A stretch of 64,000 nucleotides of DNA from Megalonaias nervosa (GCA_016617855.1 JAECUM010009440.1:32553-96552); one strand, 5' to 3'. Positions 44,486 to 54,544 are shown, counted from the stretch's first letter. The notes: generated from the letters alone by a model not told the origin. Numbers and translations: made by a program.

Positions 44486-45320
44486 TTTGGATTTTTAACG
44501 TAACTTTAACAATTGTTCAGTCATATCGCTACGATGTCTACAGTGTGGCAGTTTATAGTGATGTCTAGCACTGGGGCATCATGCCGCAGACATGTAGCGT
44601 GATGTCCCACCCAGTCACATTATCGTGACACGAGGCCGACCAGTCCTAACACTAACCTCTTAATGCTGAGCGCCAAGCGAGGCATCTGTTAGTATCATTT
44701 GTATGAGTCTTTGGTATGACTCGGCCAGGGATCGAACCTACGACCTGCTGTATCCGAGGCGGACTCTCTAACCACTAGGCGACCGGAGCGGTGCTATGGT
44801 CGTGTCAACATGGGATATTTACTAAACAACTCTTATAGTGACTGGTTGGTCTGAAATGAAGATGATTCCATTCAAACAGTATGTCTATCACGGTGGCCAT
44901 ATTGAAAATTGATCGTGGCTACTCCTCCTGAAAGAGTGATCAAAATCGGGTTGATCGATAGACATGAGGTTTATTTGGTCGTCAAGGAAAATTGTACCTA
45001 TCTGGCTTCTAATATGACTGCCACAATGACCCTCTTGTAAATATCATAGCATTACTTATCCTAGATGCCTGGACATATTTACATTGTGCTTTCATCAAAA
45101 GACTTCTTATGATGTATTGTTGGTACTATATGGAAATGATGCCAGTCTGATGTCCAGTATAGCAGCCATGGCACACATCTTTTAAAATCTGATCGTTAGT
45201 CAACATGCAGTTTCCACCAGAAGATTTCGTATGATGTATTCTTTGTCCGGAGTGAACATGGTGCCAATCTGGCATCGAATATGTTCACGGCAGCAACAAA
45301 TTTGACAATCTTTATATTGC
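44226..45320 (+). repeat. Satellite family C, tandem array (right part), interrupted by a SINE
   Basis: Continues the units seen at 40900-41405: 'gaaaatggtaccaatttaat', 'ttttcaccagaagacttcta', 'gatgtctagctggccctaaa', then after the SINE at 44453-44795 'gtggccatattgaaaattga', 'atgactgccacaatgaccct' and 'ttcatcaaaagacttcttat'. Confidence 0.8.
44453..44795 (-). repeat. SINE family B copy
   Basis: Begins on the plus strand with (TG)n, then 'atttttaacgtaactttaac', and ends with the reverse complement of a tRNA-like head ('aaccactaggcgaccggagc'). Flanking ATGATCGT and ATGGTCGT look like an 8-bp target duplication with one change. It sits within satellite family C. Confidence 0.88.
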
Positions 45321-45689
45321 TGAAGAATATCAATGACGGTTTCAATAGCATATTAAAGGAAGAGACGGTCTTATCCTGAATTCTTGGAAATTTGTTTTAG
45401 CCAGTAGAATGTTGGTCCCTTAAAGGGGCTCTTTTGATCCATGCATTGACCTATCTCATTTCCAAAGTAGAACTCAAAACCAAGTTTTGGACATCTCTAC
45501 AACATCTTTAAATACTTGTCATATTTATGCGTTTCCATCCATTATCCACACCTTTGTTTCGGGATAAAACTCCAAATTTGTACATATCTCTGAAATTTGG
45601 CAGCATTGCTGGTGTGTATTTTGCTAGTCACAAGTCTTAAACTTTAAGTTTTTAATTTTTCAATCAGTTGTTTGTTTATCTATGTATGC

Positions 45690-46110
45690 ATCATTTTATT
45701 ATGCCACGTTTTGACTAATGTGTTGCTATTTGGGGAAAATATTCCAAATACTATATTTAGTGACTTTCAAAACTACAAAAAAAGAGCAACAAGAATTATA
45801 CTGGCAAAACTATTTGATGCACCAAGCAAGCCTATCTTCCACGAATTGAAATGGCTGGATTTATTTAGAAGGACAGAGTATCAAAAGGCATTTCAGTGTA
45901 CAAGTCTCTTCAAGGAAATTGAACCACAGTATCTTAAGGAATTATTCATAACAAACTCAAATGAATAAAGATTAAGATCTGTTCTTGAAGGTAATCTTCG
46001 ACTTCCTGGGCCAATGTTTGAAACCTCAAAAGGTCTCAGCAATATGTAGGCGCTTTCATATGGAACAGTATTCCTCAAACATCAAAAAGAGTTATAATTT
46101 AAAGATATTT
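45690..46110 (+). pseudogene. LINE reverse transcriptase C-terminal fragment
   Basis: Frame 45672-45968 gives NYKKRATRIILAKLFDAPSK, FHELKWLDLFRRTEYQKA and EIEPQYLKELF, the typical C-terminal end of non-LTR retrotransposon ORF2 proteins (jockey/CR1-like). After a stop, LRLPGPMFETSKGLSNM and a shifted ALSYGTVF continue the same pattern to about 46110. No 5' part is present; 5' truncation is usual for LINEs. Confidence 0.75.
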
Positions 46111-46267
46111 TAAGAAAAGTGTTTTTTACATGTTTTGGAGCTCTGATTATTGCCATAATACAGACACTTTAATGATGTAAATATTTTATGTACGTTATCC
46201 ACATTTTATGCAGAAGGCTTCGTGGGAGGGTAGTATTGTACTAAATGAGTTGCCTTCTTTAAACGAA

Positions 46268-46268
46268 G

Positions 46269-46311
<43 letters not shown>
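46268..46311. repeat. (ATT)n microsatellite
   Basis: About 14 uninterrupted ATT units. Confidence 0.97.
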
Positions 46312-46314
<3 letters not shown>

Positions 46315-46639
46315 ACCTTAGTTGTCAGAGTAAAACTCCAACATCATTAAAGATTTATCAGTAGTCCAGATGAGCTCTTTACTGTTAGGAATTTTTCGTT
46401 TAATTATTTATTTACAAACTAGCAGAGACTCGTGCATTCAGGGATTGGAAACTCCTGATCAGTAGCACAATGCTCCAAGTAGATAATGCATAACTATAAA
46501 TTAAACAGCCATTATAGATATTATCAATAATGAGTATTGGAGAACCACACTCAGATTAGCTTAATTAGAGATGACAAAGCCATTATATATTTTATTATCT
46601 CAAATAATGAGTATCTGGAGAACCCACAGGCTCAGACTT

Positions 46640-46925
46640 CCTGTGGCAATTATCGTTGACTCATCGAATAACACTATATCATTAGTGATTCATTTTCTAT
46701 ACAATAATGTTCCATCATGTTATCATTAGTGGCGATTCACCATTTTCTAATAAAATAATAATGAATGTGGCGTTTCGCCATCATGAGTTTCAGATTAATC
46801 TATAGTGTTGCGATTCAATCCATTTTTCGGAAAAATCAATGAAATGGACGAATCGACATCATGTTATCATTAGTGGCGATTCATCCATTTTCTATAATAA
46901 TATAATGAAATGGACGAATCTTAAA
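46640..46925 (+). repeat. Relic of the element-2 palindrome block, inverted
   Basis: Contains 'catgttatcattagtggcga' followed by 'ttcatccattttctataata' and 'aatgaaatggacgaatc', which is the reverse complement of the palindromes at 52425-52575. Two or three degenerate copies are present. With the primase relic at 47645-48045 it marks an old element copy in opposite orientation. Confidence 0.8.
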
Positions 46926-46929
46926 CACG

Positions 46930-47640
46930 GAATTTATTTCTAAAGCTAATCTGATTTAAGTTCCTTTAAGCTTTAAGTTAAATGGTCTTTAGTCCTTAAC
47001 CTCATATGGTATGTTGCTCTGTAGGCATTTGATATAAATGCACCAAAATCACACAGTGCAGTGTGCTATAAATACAACACCTGTATATTTGACTTCATTC
47101 ATATAGGCCTGCTTGTTAACATTGTTAGTGGTAACAGCGTTATCTAAGCAAGATTTTAAGAGTAAAACCTGATTATTGTAGTTGTATAATTATTTTTCAC
47201 AGACAAATTTATATTTGCTTTGAGATTTTGAGAGAACCCATTTTTGGATCACATCTGAGATTTTAGATGCAATAAAAGGAGGAAATAAATATTAAATGCC
47301 GTTAGTTATGAGCTAGTTTACATGCAAAATCAACACTTGTTTTACAAAACTGACAAACTAAAAATTCCAGTATGCAAAAACATTGAAGATATTAGAATAA
47401 TCTGAAAACCACTTGGAAACTTTTTAGTGAGTTAGGAGCTGAAAAAGCCCAGAAACAAGCACATGTTACTTTGTATAGCATCAGCGCAAATTCACTCACT
47501 TGGAAAGCAGTGATGCTTAATTCCCACAAATGAATTTCATGTCGTGCATATGAAAATGTACTCTGCGCAGTATACAACTTTATTCAGCCATTCACCCTTA
47601 ATGTACTGGTAGAAATGCAAAAAATTAATTGCTTCGTGTA
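46930..47640. other. Non-coding remainder of the inverted relic
   Basis: Lies where the N-terminal part of the primase gene and a Cys-rich gene would be, judging from element 2, but I see no residual similarity. Confidence 0.4.
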
Positions 47641-47644
47641 TCAC

Positions 47645-48045
47645 TGTTGACAACGTCTCTACGCTTAGCTGCTAGTCTGTCCAACCTGTATTCAGCCTGA
47701 TCGCATTGAGATTCCCACATAACGATTATATTGAAGAGTAGTTCATGAAACAGATAATACAAATCATCTATGAAATTATAGCGGATATGCTAGGATATCT
47801 ACGAAACCAAACCCATCAGCTCGCGTTGTTACTGTCGATGAGATTTACGATATATCAAGAGATACCAACACATGTGTAACATCTGTGAACGCAGGCACGG
47901 ATATAATGAGATACGTGAATACGTTGAAGATTAGCGATAATTGTTCCCAGCAACTGGTTACAAAACAATACCCTAATCAAAGGTTACGATAAATCTCATA
48001 AAAATATATAAAATATCTGATCAACGCGAGACGTAGATTTCGTTT
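47645..48045 (+). pseudogene. Relic of the primase-helicase gene (old inverted copy)
   Basis: Plus-strand DNA matches the minus strand of 50830-51345: 'gacaacgtctctacgcttag', 'gtagttcatgaaacagataa', 'aacatctgtgaacgcaggca' (encoding the zinc-finger start NICERRHG) and 'atctgatcaacgcgagacgt'. Many substitutions, internal deletions and stops remove any open frame. Divergence is clearly greater than between the TIRs of the large element, so this insertion is older. Confidence 0.85.
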
Positions 48046-48049
48046 CAAG

Positions 48050-49375
48050 AAAGTCTACTTTGGCAAGCTTACGTTAGTGAAAAATCCCTTGAGCTATGAA
48101 AGGGTGTTCCGGTTGTAACAATTTTATACACAGATATGAACCAATGAAGCTGAGAATGGGGAACAGATTAATGCTTATAAACTGGAAGAATTCTTTTAAA
48201 TATTCGATTTTAATAGGGAAAGACAGAGTGGATAGGAAGAAAGAGATTGAATATTGAAGTGTTATGTAAATAATGAAGTATGGCCGTTTCCTTCTTCCCC
48301 TCAATTATGTTCTACCCTCCTTCCTTAATTTTGGGAGAAGCGGGGAAATCCCCCATACGATAACATCCTGGGAGCATCTCTGTTACTCACTGAAATCAAA
48401 TGGTATTACCTTTGAAAATTCTAATGAGCAAATAGTTTAAATGATTATTCACTAATATAGCTTCCAACATCAAGGAACCTTTTTTAGGATCTCTCAAGAG
48501 AGAGATGGTTAGTCAGTTGAGTATAATTTTGGTGGCCAGATAATTTAGTACCACTGTTATATGCTGGTTATGCGACTTGTATAATTAAAGATGTGTTTCA
48601 TCTCATATGTTTGACATCACATTGTTGGATCACTTATATCTCTGGAAAAAAACTTTGAGAAAACGTTTGAGCGTGTGGGTCAAAGTAAATAGCAATTGAA
48701 TGTTAAAAGAAATGCAATTTGGAAGAATGAGATTTAGTAAAGACCATGAATAATGCAAAAATCTGCATCTAGTATTTTTGGGAATAAACAACGCGCTGGT
48801 TTGTACACTATCAGGGCTATTAACTGAGGAACCCTTCTTTGCTTGATATGGTAAGTCTAGATTTGGGAGTTAGGAGTACGAAGAATTTGATAATGCGAGA
48901 GAGAATCTCATATAGATAATTTCATTAATGATAGATCATCGTCATCAGAAGTGTCTCTGGAAACTTCAAAGCGCCCCATGAATTATTGAAGCTTTTATTT
49001 GCTTTTATTTTATATCAGAAAAATCAGAAAATATGCACATGCAAAATAATAATGTATATTTACAATCATAGTAGTTTATAATAGTTTCTTGACGTAGTAA
49101 ATGAACAAGAGCTGGTCACTGCTTTGGTGTTCTTGCCAATTTTATATACACAATTTGTTATGTCTGTGAGAGTTGGTACACCGACAATGCTATAATTTGG
49201 AAATCATAAATCTTGACATTAGTGTCTCAAGACTTACAGTCATTACGGTAATGTGGCTTGAGTAAATGATCCCATTTCTTGTGCCATAGCCAAATAATGG
49301 TTATCCTTAGCAATGGTGAAGTTTTTAAATCTATGTTATAAGCTCAAAAGTTTTACGTATGATTTTTACTTCGCA
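48050..49375. other. Non-coding, no feature recognised
   Basis: AT-rich; separates the inverted relic from SINE B and element 2. Confidence 0.5.
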
Positions 49376-49383
49376 ATATTCAT

Positions 49384-49720
49384 TGCCACACCGCTCCGGT
49401 GGCCTAGTGGTTAGAGCGTCCACCTCGGATGCGAGAGGTCGCGGGTTCGATTCCCGGCCGAGTCATACCAAAGATTTATAAAAATGGTACTAACAGCTGC
49501 CTCGCTTGGCGCTTAGCATTTAGAAATTAGTGTTAGGACTGGTTGGCCTGGTGTCAGAATAATGTGACTGGGTGGGACATCATGCTACATATCTGCGGCA
49601 TGATGTCCCAGTGATAGACATCACTATAAACTGCCACGCTGCGGACATCGTAGCGATATGACTGAAAAATTGTTAAAGTTACGTTAAAAATCCAAATCAC
49701 ACACACACACACACACACAC
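49384..49720 (+). repeat. SINE family B, full-length copy with target duplication
   Basis: Flanked by ATATTCAT on both sides (49376-49383 and 49721-49728). The tRNA-like head (about 49391-49466) has an A box (TGGCCTAGTGG), an ACCTC/GAGGT anticodon-like stem and a B box in GCGGGTTCGATTCCCGG. The body holds 'gtgggacatcatgctacata' and 'catgatgtcccagtgataga', and the tail is (CA)n after 'gttaaaaatccaaatcac'. This is the reference copy of the family in the window. Confidence 0.93.
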
Positions 49721-49728
49721 ATATTCAT

Positions 49729-50027
49729 CACTTTTATCATTGACCTGATTGCTTTTACGAAACCATTAGTTCTTTGTGAAGATAGAGTCCACATACACTT
49801 TCATTACCAATAAAATACTCGGTTTCACTGATATATTATTAAATTTATCATATGATTCACTGCGATCCGACTCGTCTTATCTGACGTTTTGAGTAAATTT
49901 TATACAAATTTGTGTTCTATCATGCAGATTGTATAATAATAGACACTATGTAAATGCTTTCAGTAACCTGGTCTAGAGAAGAAACTTTGGTTAAAAAAGT
50001 CTTCAAAGACTTTCTTCATGTCAGTCA
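49729..50027. other. Non-coding flank of the truncated element 2
   Basis: No TIR-like sequence is visible here, so the left end of element 2 is missing. Confidence 0.5.
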
Positions 50028-51914
50028 CTAATAGCGGTGTGTCATAATGTAATGTTTCGATATTTTCTGTATAAATAATCCATGTCCAGTTTGGAATGCA
50101 ATCGTAATTCTATATATTTTGTTGTTGTCGATTAGTCTTTCTCGATCCACAATAACCTTTTCAATGGATAATCGGTATATTGTTTGATGCGTGAATATGG
50201 TCGATTTAGAATCACTAGCATTTAATCGTTCTGATCGCGAGGTTAGATTATCCTCGTGGGAAGTTCGATGTGAAATTTCATCATGATCGGGTTTGTAATC
50301 GTTAATGATAAATTGCATAGACGAACGTCCTAGCTTATCACGGAATAATATTAGATCATCATCGTTAGCATCTGCGTCGAGGACGATTAATCGTTTGCAT
50401 ATCGTTGTTAATCCCATAAATTTATTCCATCGATCTTTGCTGTGTTTGGCTGAATGGAATTGTTGTCTGCGGATTCCGTGCCATTCATCGACAAGAATCA
50501 CGTCTGGAATTCCACGGATTCTATGTATAGATTCCCATTGCACAACAACCCGACGTCTATCTCCAGGGTTAAATGTAATACAACCATCGATGTTCATGTA
50601 GGACTCAATATTATAATCGGATTTGATTTTATCGGTGAATGTCTTTCTGTACGATAATGCGAGCACAGACTGATCATCTCTTAATGATTTCCATGCTGAT
50701 TCGGATTTCCCCATTCCACATGCAGAACCGTCGATGTAGTCATTAGGTAACGCTTTACAACCAGGACCTGATTCGAGTGTCGGTAACGCCGTGTATGTGT
50801 AATCGGCGTTTCTGGTGATTAGATATCCGGGGTAACGAAATCTACGTCTCGCGTTGATCAGATATTTTATATATCTTTTATCTTTTTTGATATCCGCTGT
50901 TTCATCGACAGTATCTATAGAATCACTAGTGATTCTTGGTAGTTGTATTTGTTTCCCAGTTGATCTAGGGCAGCAGATCGAGTAATATTCATCACTGTCA
51001 TCATCATTGATATACACGAGACAATTATCGCATTTGTCTTCAACGTATTCACGTATCTCATTATATCCGTGCCTGCGTTCACAGATGTTACACATGTGAC
51101 CTGGTTCTCTTGCTATCGTAAATCTATTTCCTGATACACTAACAACGTCGATGAGCTGATCGGGTTTGCCAGTAAGTACCGTAGATATCCTAGCTATATC
51201 CTCTGGTGGAATTTCATCGCAGATGATTTCATTATCTGTTTCATGAACTGCTCTATCGATATAATCAACAGCGCGATGAGGTTGAATACAGGTCGGGCAG
51301 ACTAGCAGCATAGAAGCGTAGAGACGTTGTCTCTCATGATCATTATGTGAAATTAATTTTTTACATAACGCACCTGGTTTGTAAGATCGCGTGTTATTCA
51401 ACTTGATGCTATGAAGACCAGCTTGTCGATCAACCTTCCAGCAGGGATTCTTCTTATCATATACACGACTCGTTAAATCTCGTTGTTGATCAAATGTTAC
51501 CGGCGCCGATTTACAAAGAACATGATAACCGCTGTTAGTTTCAAACAAGAATACTTCTTTACGATCACACACACATAGTTCAGCGAAATAGTCGATGATG
51601 TCGCTAGTATTAATTAATTCGTTGGTTGGTATTATGTCTATACGATCGCTGTATCGATACCTAGTTAATTCACACACGTACTTGGTATCTAGATCAAACA
51701 CCGGATATCTAAGCCTGAATTGGGGAATTATTTCAGTTACCGAAGATTCATTAATAAAGTTCCCAGCGAACTTGTTAAATTCATCATCATCCGAGAACAC
51801 GTAGAATTTATTAAAATGTTGAATAATTATTCCCCGCTTGTAAATATCAGATTCCACTTTAAAACTCTCTATGGCATCACATTTCGTATTATAAAACATG
51901 ATATGTTCTGTCAT
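50028..51914 (-). CDS. Primase - UL9-like origin-binding helicase fusion, C-terminally truncated
   Basis: 628 codons. The N-terminal half is an archaeo-eukaryotic primase: motif I VFDLD (D74, D76), motif II SGYH (128-131) and motif III KVD (160-162). A Cys cluster follows (C275, C278, C295, C298, C314, C315), a likely zinc-binding element. The C-terminal half has a helicase Walker A GSACGMGKSES (396-406), LALSYRKTFTDKI, VVVQWESIHRI, a DEWH box (476-479) and VLDADAND, the order of the herpesvirus origin-binding protein family (UL9/Herpes_ori_bp). The last ~100 residues lose the expected motifs V-VI, so the gene is cut or shifted near 50100-50300. Role: origin recognition, unwinding and priming. 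Its start is TIR-proximal and divergent from the Cys-rich gene at 51986. Confidence 0.82.
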   Translation of the reverse strand: MTEHIMFYNTKCDAIESFKVESDIYKRGIIIQHFNKFYVFSDDDEFNKFAGNFINESSVTEIIPQFRLRYPVFDLDTKYVCELTRYRYSDRIDIIPTNELINTSDIIDYFAELCVCDRKEVFLFETNSGYHVLCKSAPVTFDQQRDLTSRVYDKKNPCWKVDRQAGLHSIKLNNTRSYKPGALCKKLISHNDHERQRLYASMLLVCPTCIQPHRAVDYIDRAVHETDNEIICDEIPPEDIARISTVLTGKPDQLIDVVSVSGNRFTIAREPGHMCNICERRHGYNEIREYVEDKCDNCLVYINDDDSDEYYSICCPRSTGKQIQLPRITSDSIDTVDETADIKKDKRYIKYLINARRRFRYPGYLITRNADYTYTALPTLESGPGCKALPNDYIDGSACGMGKSESAWKSLRDDQSVLALSYRKTFTDKIKSDYNIESYMNIDGCITFNPGDRRRVVVQWESIHRIRGIPDVILVDEWHGIRRQQFHSAKHSKDRWNKFMGLTTICKRLIVLDADANDDDLILFRDKLGRSSMQFIINDYKPDHDEISHRTSHEDNLTSRSERLNASDSKSTIFTHQTIYRLSIEKVIVDRERLIDNNKIYRITIAFQTGHGLFIQKISKHYIMTHRY

Positions 51915-51985
51915 ATCTATGATTATATAATATACAGAATATACTTCTAATTAAAAAATAATTAAAATATTTTTATTATATAATA

Positions 51986-52411
51986 ATGCCATTTCAGACA
52001 GGACCTAATAATTGTCGTTGGATAGTTCAAGGATCAACTCGGACATGTGGAAAGTCGTGCCGAGAAGAATACTGCGCTCATCACAGCCATATGATCAGAA
52101 CAGGATCGAGAGGAAATAGACCGTGTTTGCGGTGTGGTAATGGAGTGCGAGGATCGATTCAAATTTGTACAGGTTGTGGTGGTAACAGATACAGAGTGAT
52201 GTTACTTTATTATAATAAAAGGAAACCGAAATATATGCCTCATAAAGACGCTCCACCAACAGCAGAGGAATATGTGGCTCAGTACTTATTGAGAGACTCT
52301 AGAAACTCTGTCGCTGATTCTGACTCTATCGCTGATTCTGACTCTAGAGACTCTAGAAACTTCGTTTCTGACGTTGAAATAGATAATTTTAAAGATGAAG
52401 AAGTGGCCTGA
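51986..52411 (+). CDS. Cys-rich putative zinc-binding protein with Ser/Asp repeat tail
   Basis: 141 codons. Pattern: NNCRW, CGKSC, EYCAHH, CLRCGNGVRG, CTGCGGNRYR, then YY and a PPTAEEYV segment. It matches the proteins at 22940-23251 and 52675-53151. Its C-terminal 35 residues are an acidic tail with repeated DSD and RDSRN units, absent in the other two. It starts after TTATTATATAATA, 71 bp from the divergent primase gene. Function unknown; zinc-dependent nucleic-acid or protein binding is a guess. Confidence 0.8.
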   Translation: MPFQTGPNNCRWIVQGSTRTCGKSCREEYCAHHSHMIRTGSRGNRPCLRCGNGVRGSIQICTGCGGNRYRVMLLYYNKRKPKYMPHKDAPPTAEEYVAQYLLRDSRNSVADSDSIADSDSRDSRNFVSDVEIDNFKDEEVA

Positions 52412-52419
52412 TATTATTA

Positions 52420-52600
52420 ATCTGAGGATGGCGATTCGTCCATTTCATTATTATTTATTATGGAAAATGGATGAATCGCCACTAATGATAACATGATGGC
52501 GATAGAAATAAAATTTCCGTGATGTCGATTCGTCCATTTCATTATATTATTATAGAAAATGGATGAATCGCCACATCCTGGAATATCAAATAATATTCTT
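52420..52600. other. Palindromes with AT-rich centres: candidate replication origin
   Basis: Two palindromes of the same kind. Each has arms GGCGATTCGTCCATTT (or TCGATTCGTCCATTT) and AAATGGATGAATCGCC, flanking about 12-16 bp of A/T. They are at about 52431-52481 and 52521-52574, joined by 'actaatgataacatgatggc'. Inverted sites around an AT-rich spacer, next to a gene for an origin-binding-type helicase, resemble the plan of herpesvirus origins. The role is inference. Confidence 0.6.
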
Positions 52601-52674
52601 GTGGACTTTCTGCAGTATATCAATGATGATATATATATTATTTTTGATAATCTGATAAATCATCAGTGATTCTA

Positions 52675-53151
52675 TCATGATGGTATTTTGTTATACATTT
52701 TTTTTTTCAATCTCGCGATGTAATTCTCTGGAGTGCATTTTAATTTTTTACAGATCTCTTTTATTCGCCTCGCTTCATCTTTTATATTATACTCTTCCGA
52801 TAACTGTTTTTCTTTCTGCGTTCGTTGATTTATTATTTTTTGATCCTCTTCAAGATTGATCACTGCAGGAAATACTCTAAAGTAATTGTGTAGATATTCA
52901 CGAGCGGTTGGAGGAGTGTCTTTGATAAAACCTCGCCGTGGAATTCTATGTTGGTAATAATGTATTAATGCGCTGTATCTGTTACCGCCGCATTTAGCAC
53001 ATATAACAGCACGAGATGCTAATCCACATTTGAGACAGATTTGCAAACCAGAAGATTTTTTTAATGACCTATTATGCTGAGCGCAGTATTCTCCGCGACA
53101 TGGTCTATTACAAAGTGAAGAAGTTTTTAACAACCATCTACATTTGTTCAT
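52675..53151 (-). CDS. Third Cys-rich family member, with coiled-coil tail
   Basis: 158 codons. Same pattern as its two relatives: NKCRW, CNRPC, EYCAQH, CLKCGLASRA, CAKCGGNRYS, YYQH and PPTAREYLHNY. A charged helical tail follows (NLEEDQKIINQRTQKEKQL to the end). It starts after AAAAAATATTATA and faces the terminal unit 83 bp away, as the first gene inward from the end. Function unknown. Confidence 0.8.
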   Translation of the reverse strand: MNKCRWLLKTSSLCNRPCRGEYCAQHNRSLKKSSGLQICLKCGLASRAVICAKCGGNRYSALIHYYQHRIPRRGFIKDTPPTAREYLHNYFRVFPAVINLEEDQKIINQRTQKEKQLSEEYNIKDEARRIKEICKKLKCTPENYIARLKKKMYNKIPS

Positions 53152-53233
53152 TATAATATTTTTTTATTATTTAATTATAGAAAAACTACTTGTATCTATT
53201 TTATGTATCGATGAGTCAACGATAAATATAATG

Positions 53234-53405
53234 AGCAGCAGAGAGGGTGAACAGACTTTTGGACAATGAACATGTTTGCTCGAATTGAAAGATAGTAACT
53301 ATCTTACAATTTGGCCAGGGACAATATTTTGTAAGCAAAAAAATATGTTTCATTTTAAGCAAACATGTGTGAATTCCAACTGTAGGGTTCACCCTCTCTG
53401 CTGCT
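53234..53405 (+). repeat. Terminal unit of element 2 (172 bp)
   Basis: Begins AGCAGCAGAGAGGGTGAAC and ends with its exact reverse complement, GTTCACCCTCTCTGCTGCT. The interior has no similarity to the interior of the large element's TIR, apart from the general size. Only this one copy is in the window. Confidence 0.85.
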
Positions 53406-53525
53406 TGTCTGCAGGATGATGCCCCAGTGCTAGACGTCAATATAAGCTGCCACTCCTTTGATATCGTATCGATATGACTGAAAAAATATTAAAGCCACGT
53501 TAAAAATCCAAATCACACACACAGT
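53406..53525 (+). repeat. SINE family B, 3' part, cut by element 2
   Basis: Reads 'tgtctgcaggatgatgcccc', 'agtgctagacgtcaatataa' and 'cacgttaaaaatccaaatca', i.e. the SINE from its middle to the (CA)n tail. It starts at the very base after the element end; the 5' part is not found elsewhere adjacent to an element end in the window. Confidence 0.8.
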
Positions 53526-53807
53526 ATTAATCCTGTAATTTATTTTATAAATAAGTTACCGATCTTTACTTGAATGAATATCCTTATTATCAATGAATAT
53601 CATTATTATCAATGAATGTGCATATAATATTGAGCTTTAATCCAAACGAGAAGAGTTAATCGGAATAATTTCCATATAATCTTGAAAAAGAGCTTTTGAC
53701 TATGTAGCAATGCGCTTACTTATATTTATATATTAAGATTTATTTCCGTAGAAGTAAAGTGTTTTTTATTAAACGCAGTAATTTAGACGTCTACTTTTAA
53801 TGCTGAT

Positions 53808-53915
53808 AATGCCTGTATAAATTCGGTGTAAGAAAACTTATTGTGATTCAATGCCATCATAATGCCTGTGTAAATTCGGTGTAAGAAAACTTACTGTGAT
53901 TCAATGCCATTATGT
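53808..53915 (+). repeat. Tandem duplication, 53-bp unit, two copies
   Basis: 'aatgcctgtataaattcggt' with 'gtaagaaaacttattgtgat' at 53808 and again at 53861 with four or so differences. Confidence 0.85.
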
Positions 53916-54544
53916 CCACTTTAATATTATCGGGAAAAACATAATTATTATGAAGTAATGTTTTGAAAATCAGGAGGTTTATTATGTTAAAGAAAACAAA
54001 CTTTTCGTTAATAGGTAGGAGCTTATTTAATTTTTTGCGTCAGACATGATTACTTTCTTTCTTTTTTTCTTATATCTAGTAGGGCTTTCAGAGTATCGTA
54101 TTTTCCAAGCATTTGGGGTCGAATTAAACACCGCAAAGAGGCAACAAGAGCACAGAGAACACGAAAATGGCACTTGCAAATTAAGAAAAGTACTAAAACA
54201 AATCAAAGACAAGCTCAAAGTGTTGTTCTGTAACTAAACCTGTAACAAAAATGTGCTTAATTCTTTTATGCCAGTACATCCATGCTACGATTTATGCCAT
54301 TATGAACGGATTTTGCTACTATACCGGTGTAGTGGTAAATATTATTCCTTGTACACCTCGTGACGCTCGATATTTATCCAGAAAACCTAAAAATATCTGA
54401 AATACCATAATAATTACAATAACATTTATTAAAAATAATATGAACTTCTTTAATAATAATAATAATAATAATAATGATGATGATGGCTAATTTTACGTCA
54501 TTCCAAATGATCACTTGTAATTCTTTTCAACAGTTTCAAAGTGT

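Larger units (their letters stand above)
49990..53405. mobile_element. Element 2: truncated virus-like element with primase-helicase
   Basis: Defined on the right by a 172-bp terminal unit (53234-53405) whose 19-bp ends match those of the large element, and by one primase-helicase gene and two Cys-rich genes. The left end, capsid, integrase and packaging genes are absent from the window. The left boundary given is only where similarity to coding sequence stops. On the right it abuts a partial SINE B. Confidence 0.65.

Noticed and set aside
49391..49466. tRNA gene (A and B boxes, good T arm)
   Set aside because: It is the head of SINE family B; the same head occurs in other copies, followed by the same body and CA tail.
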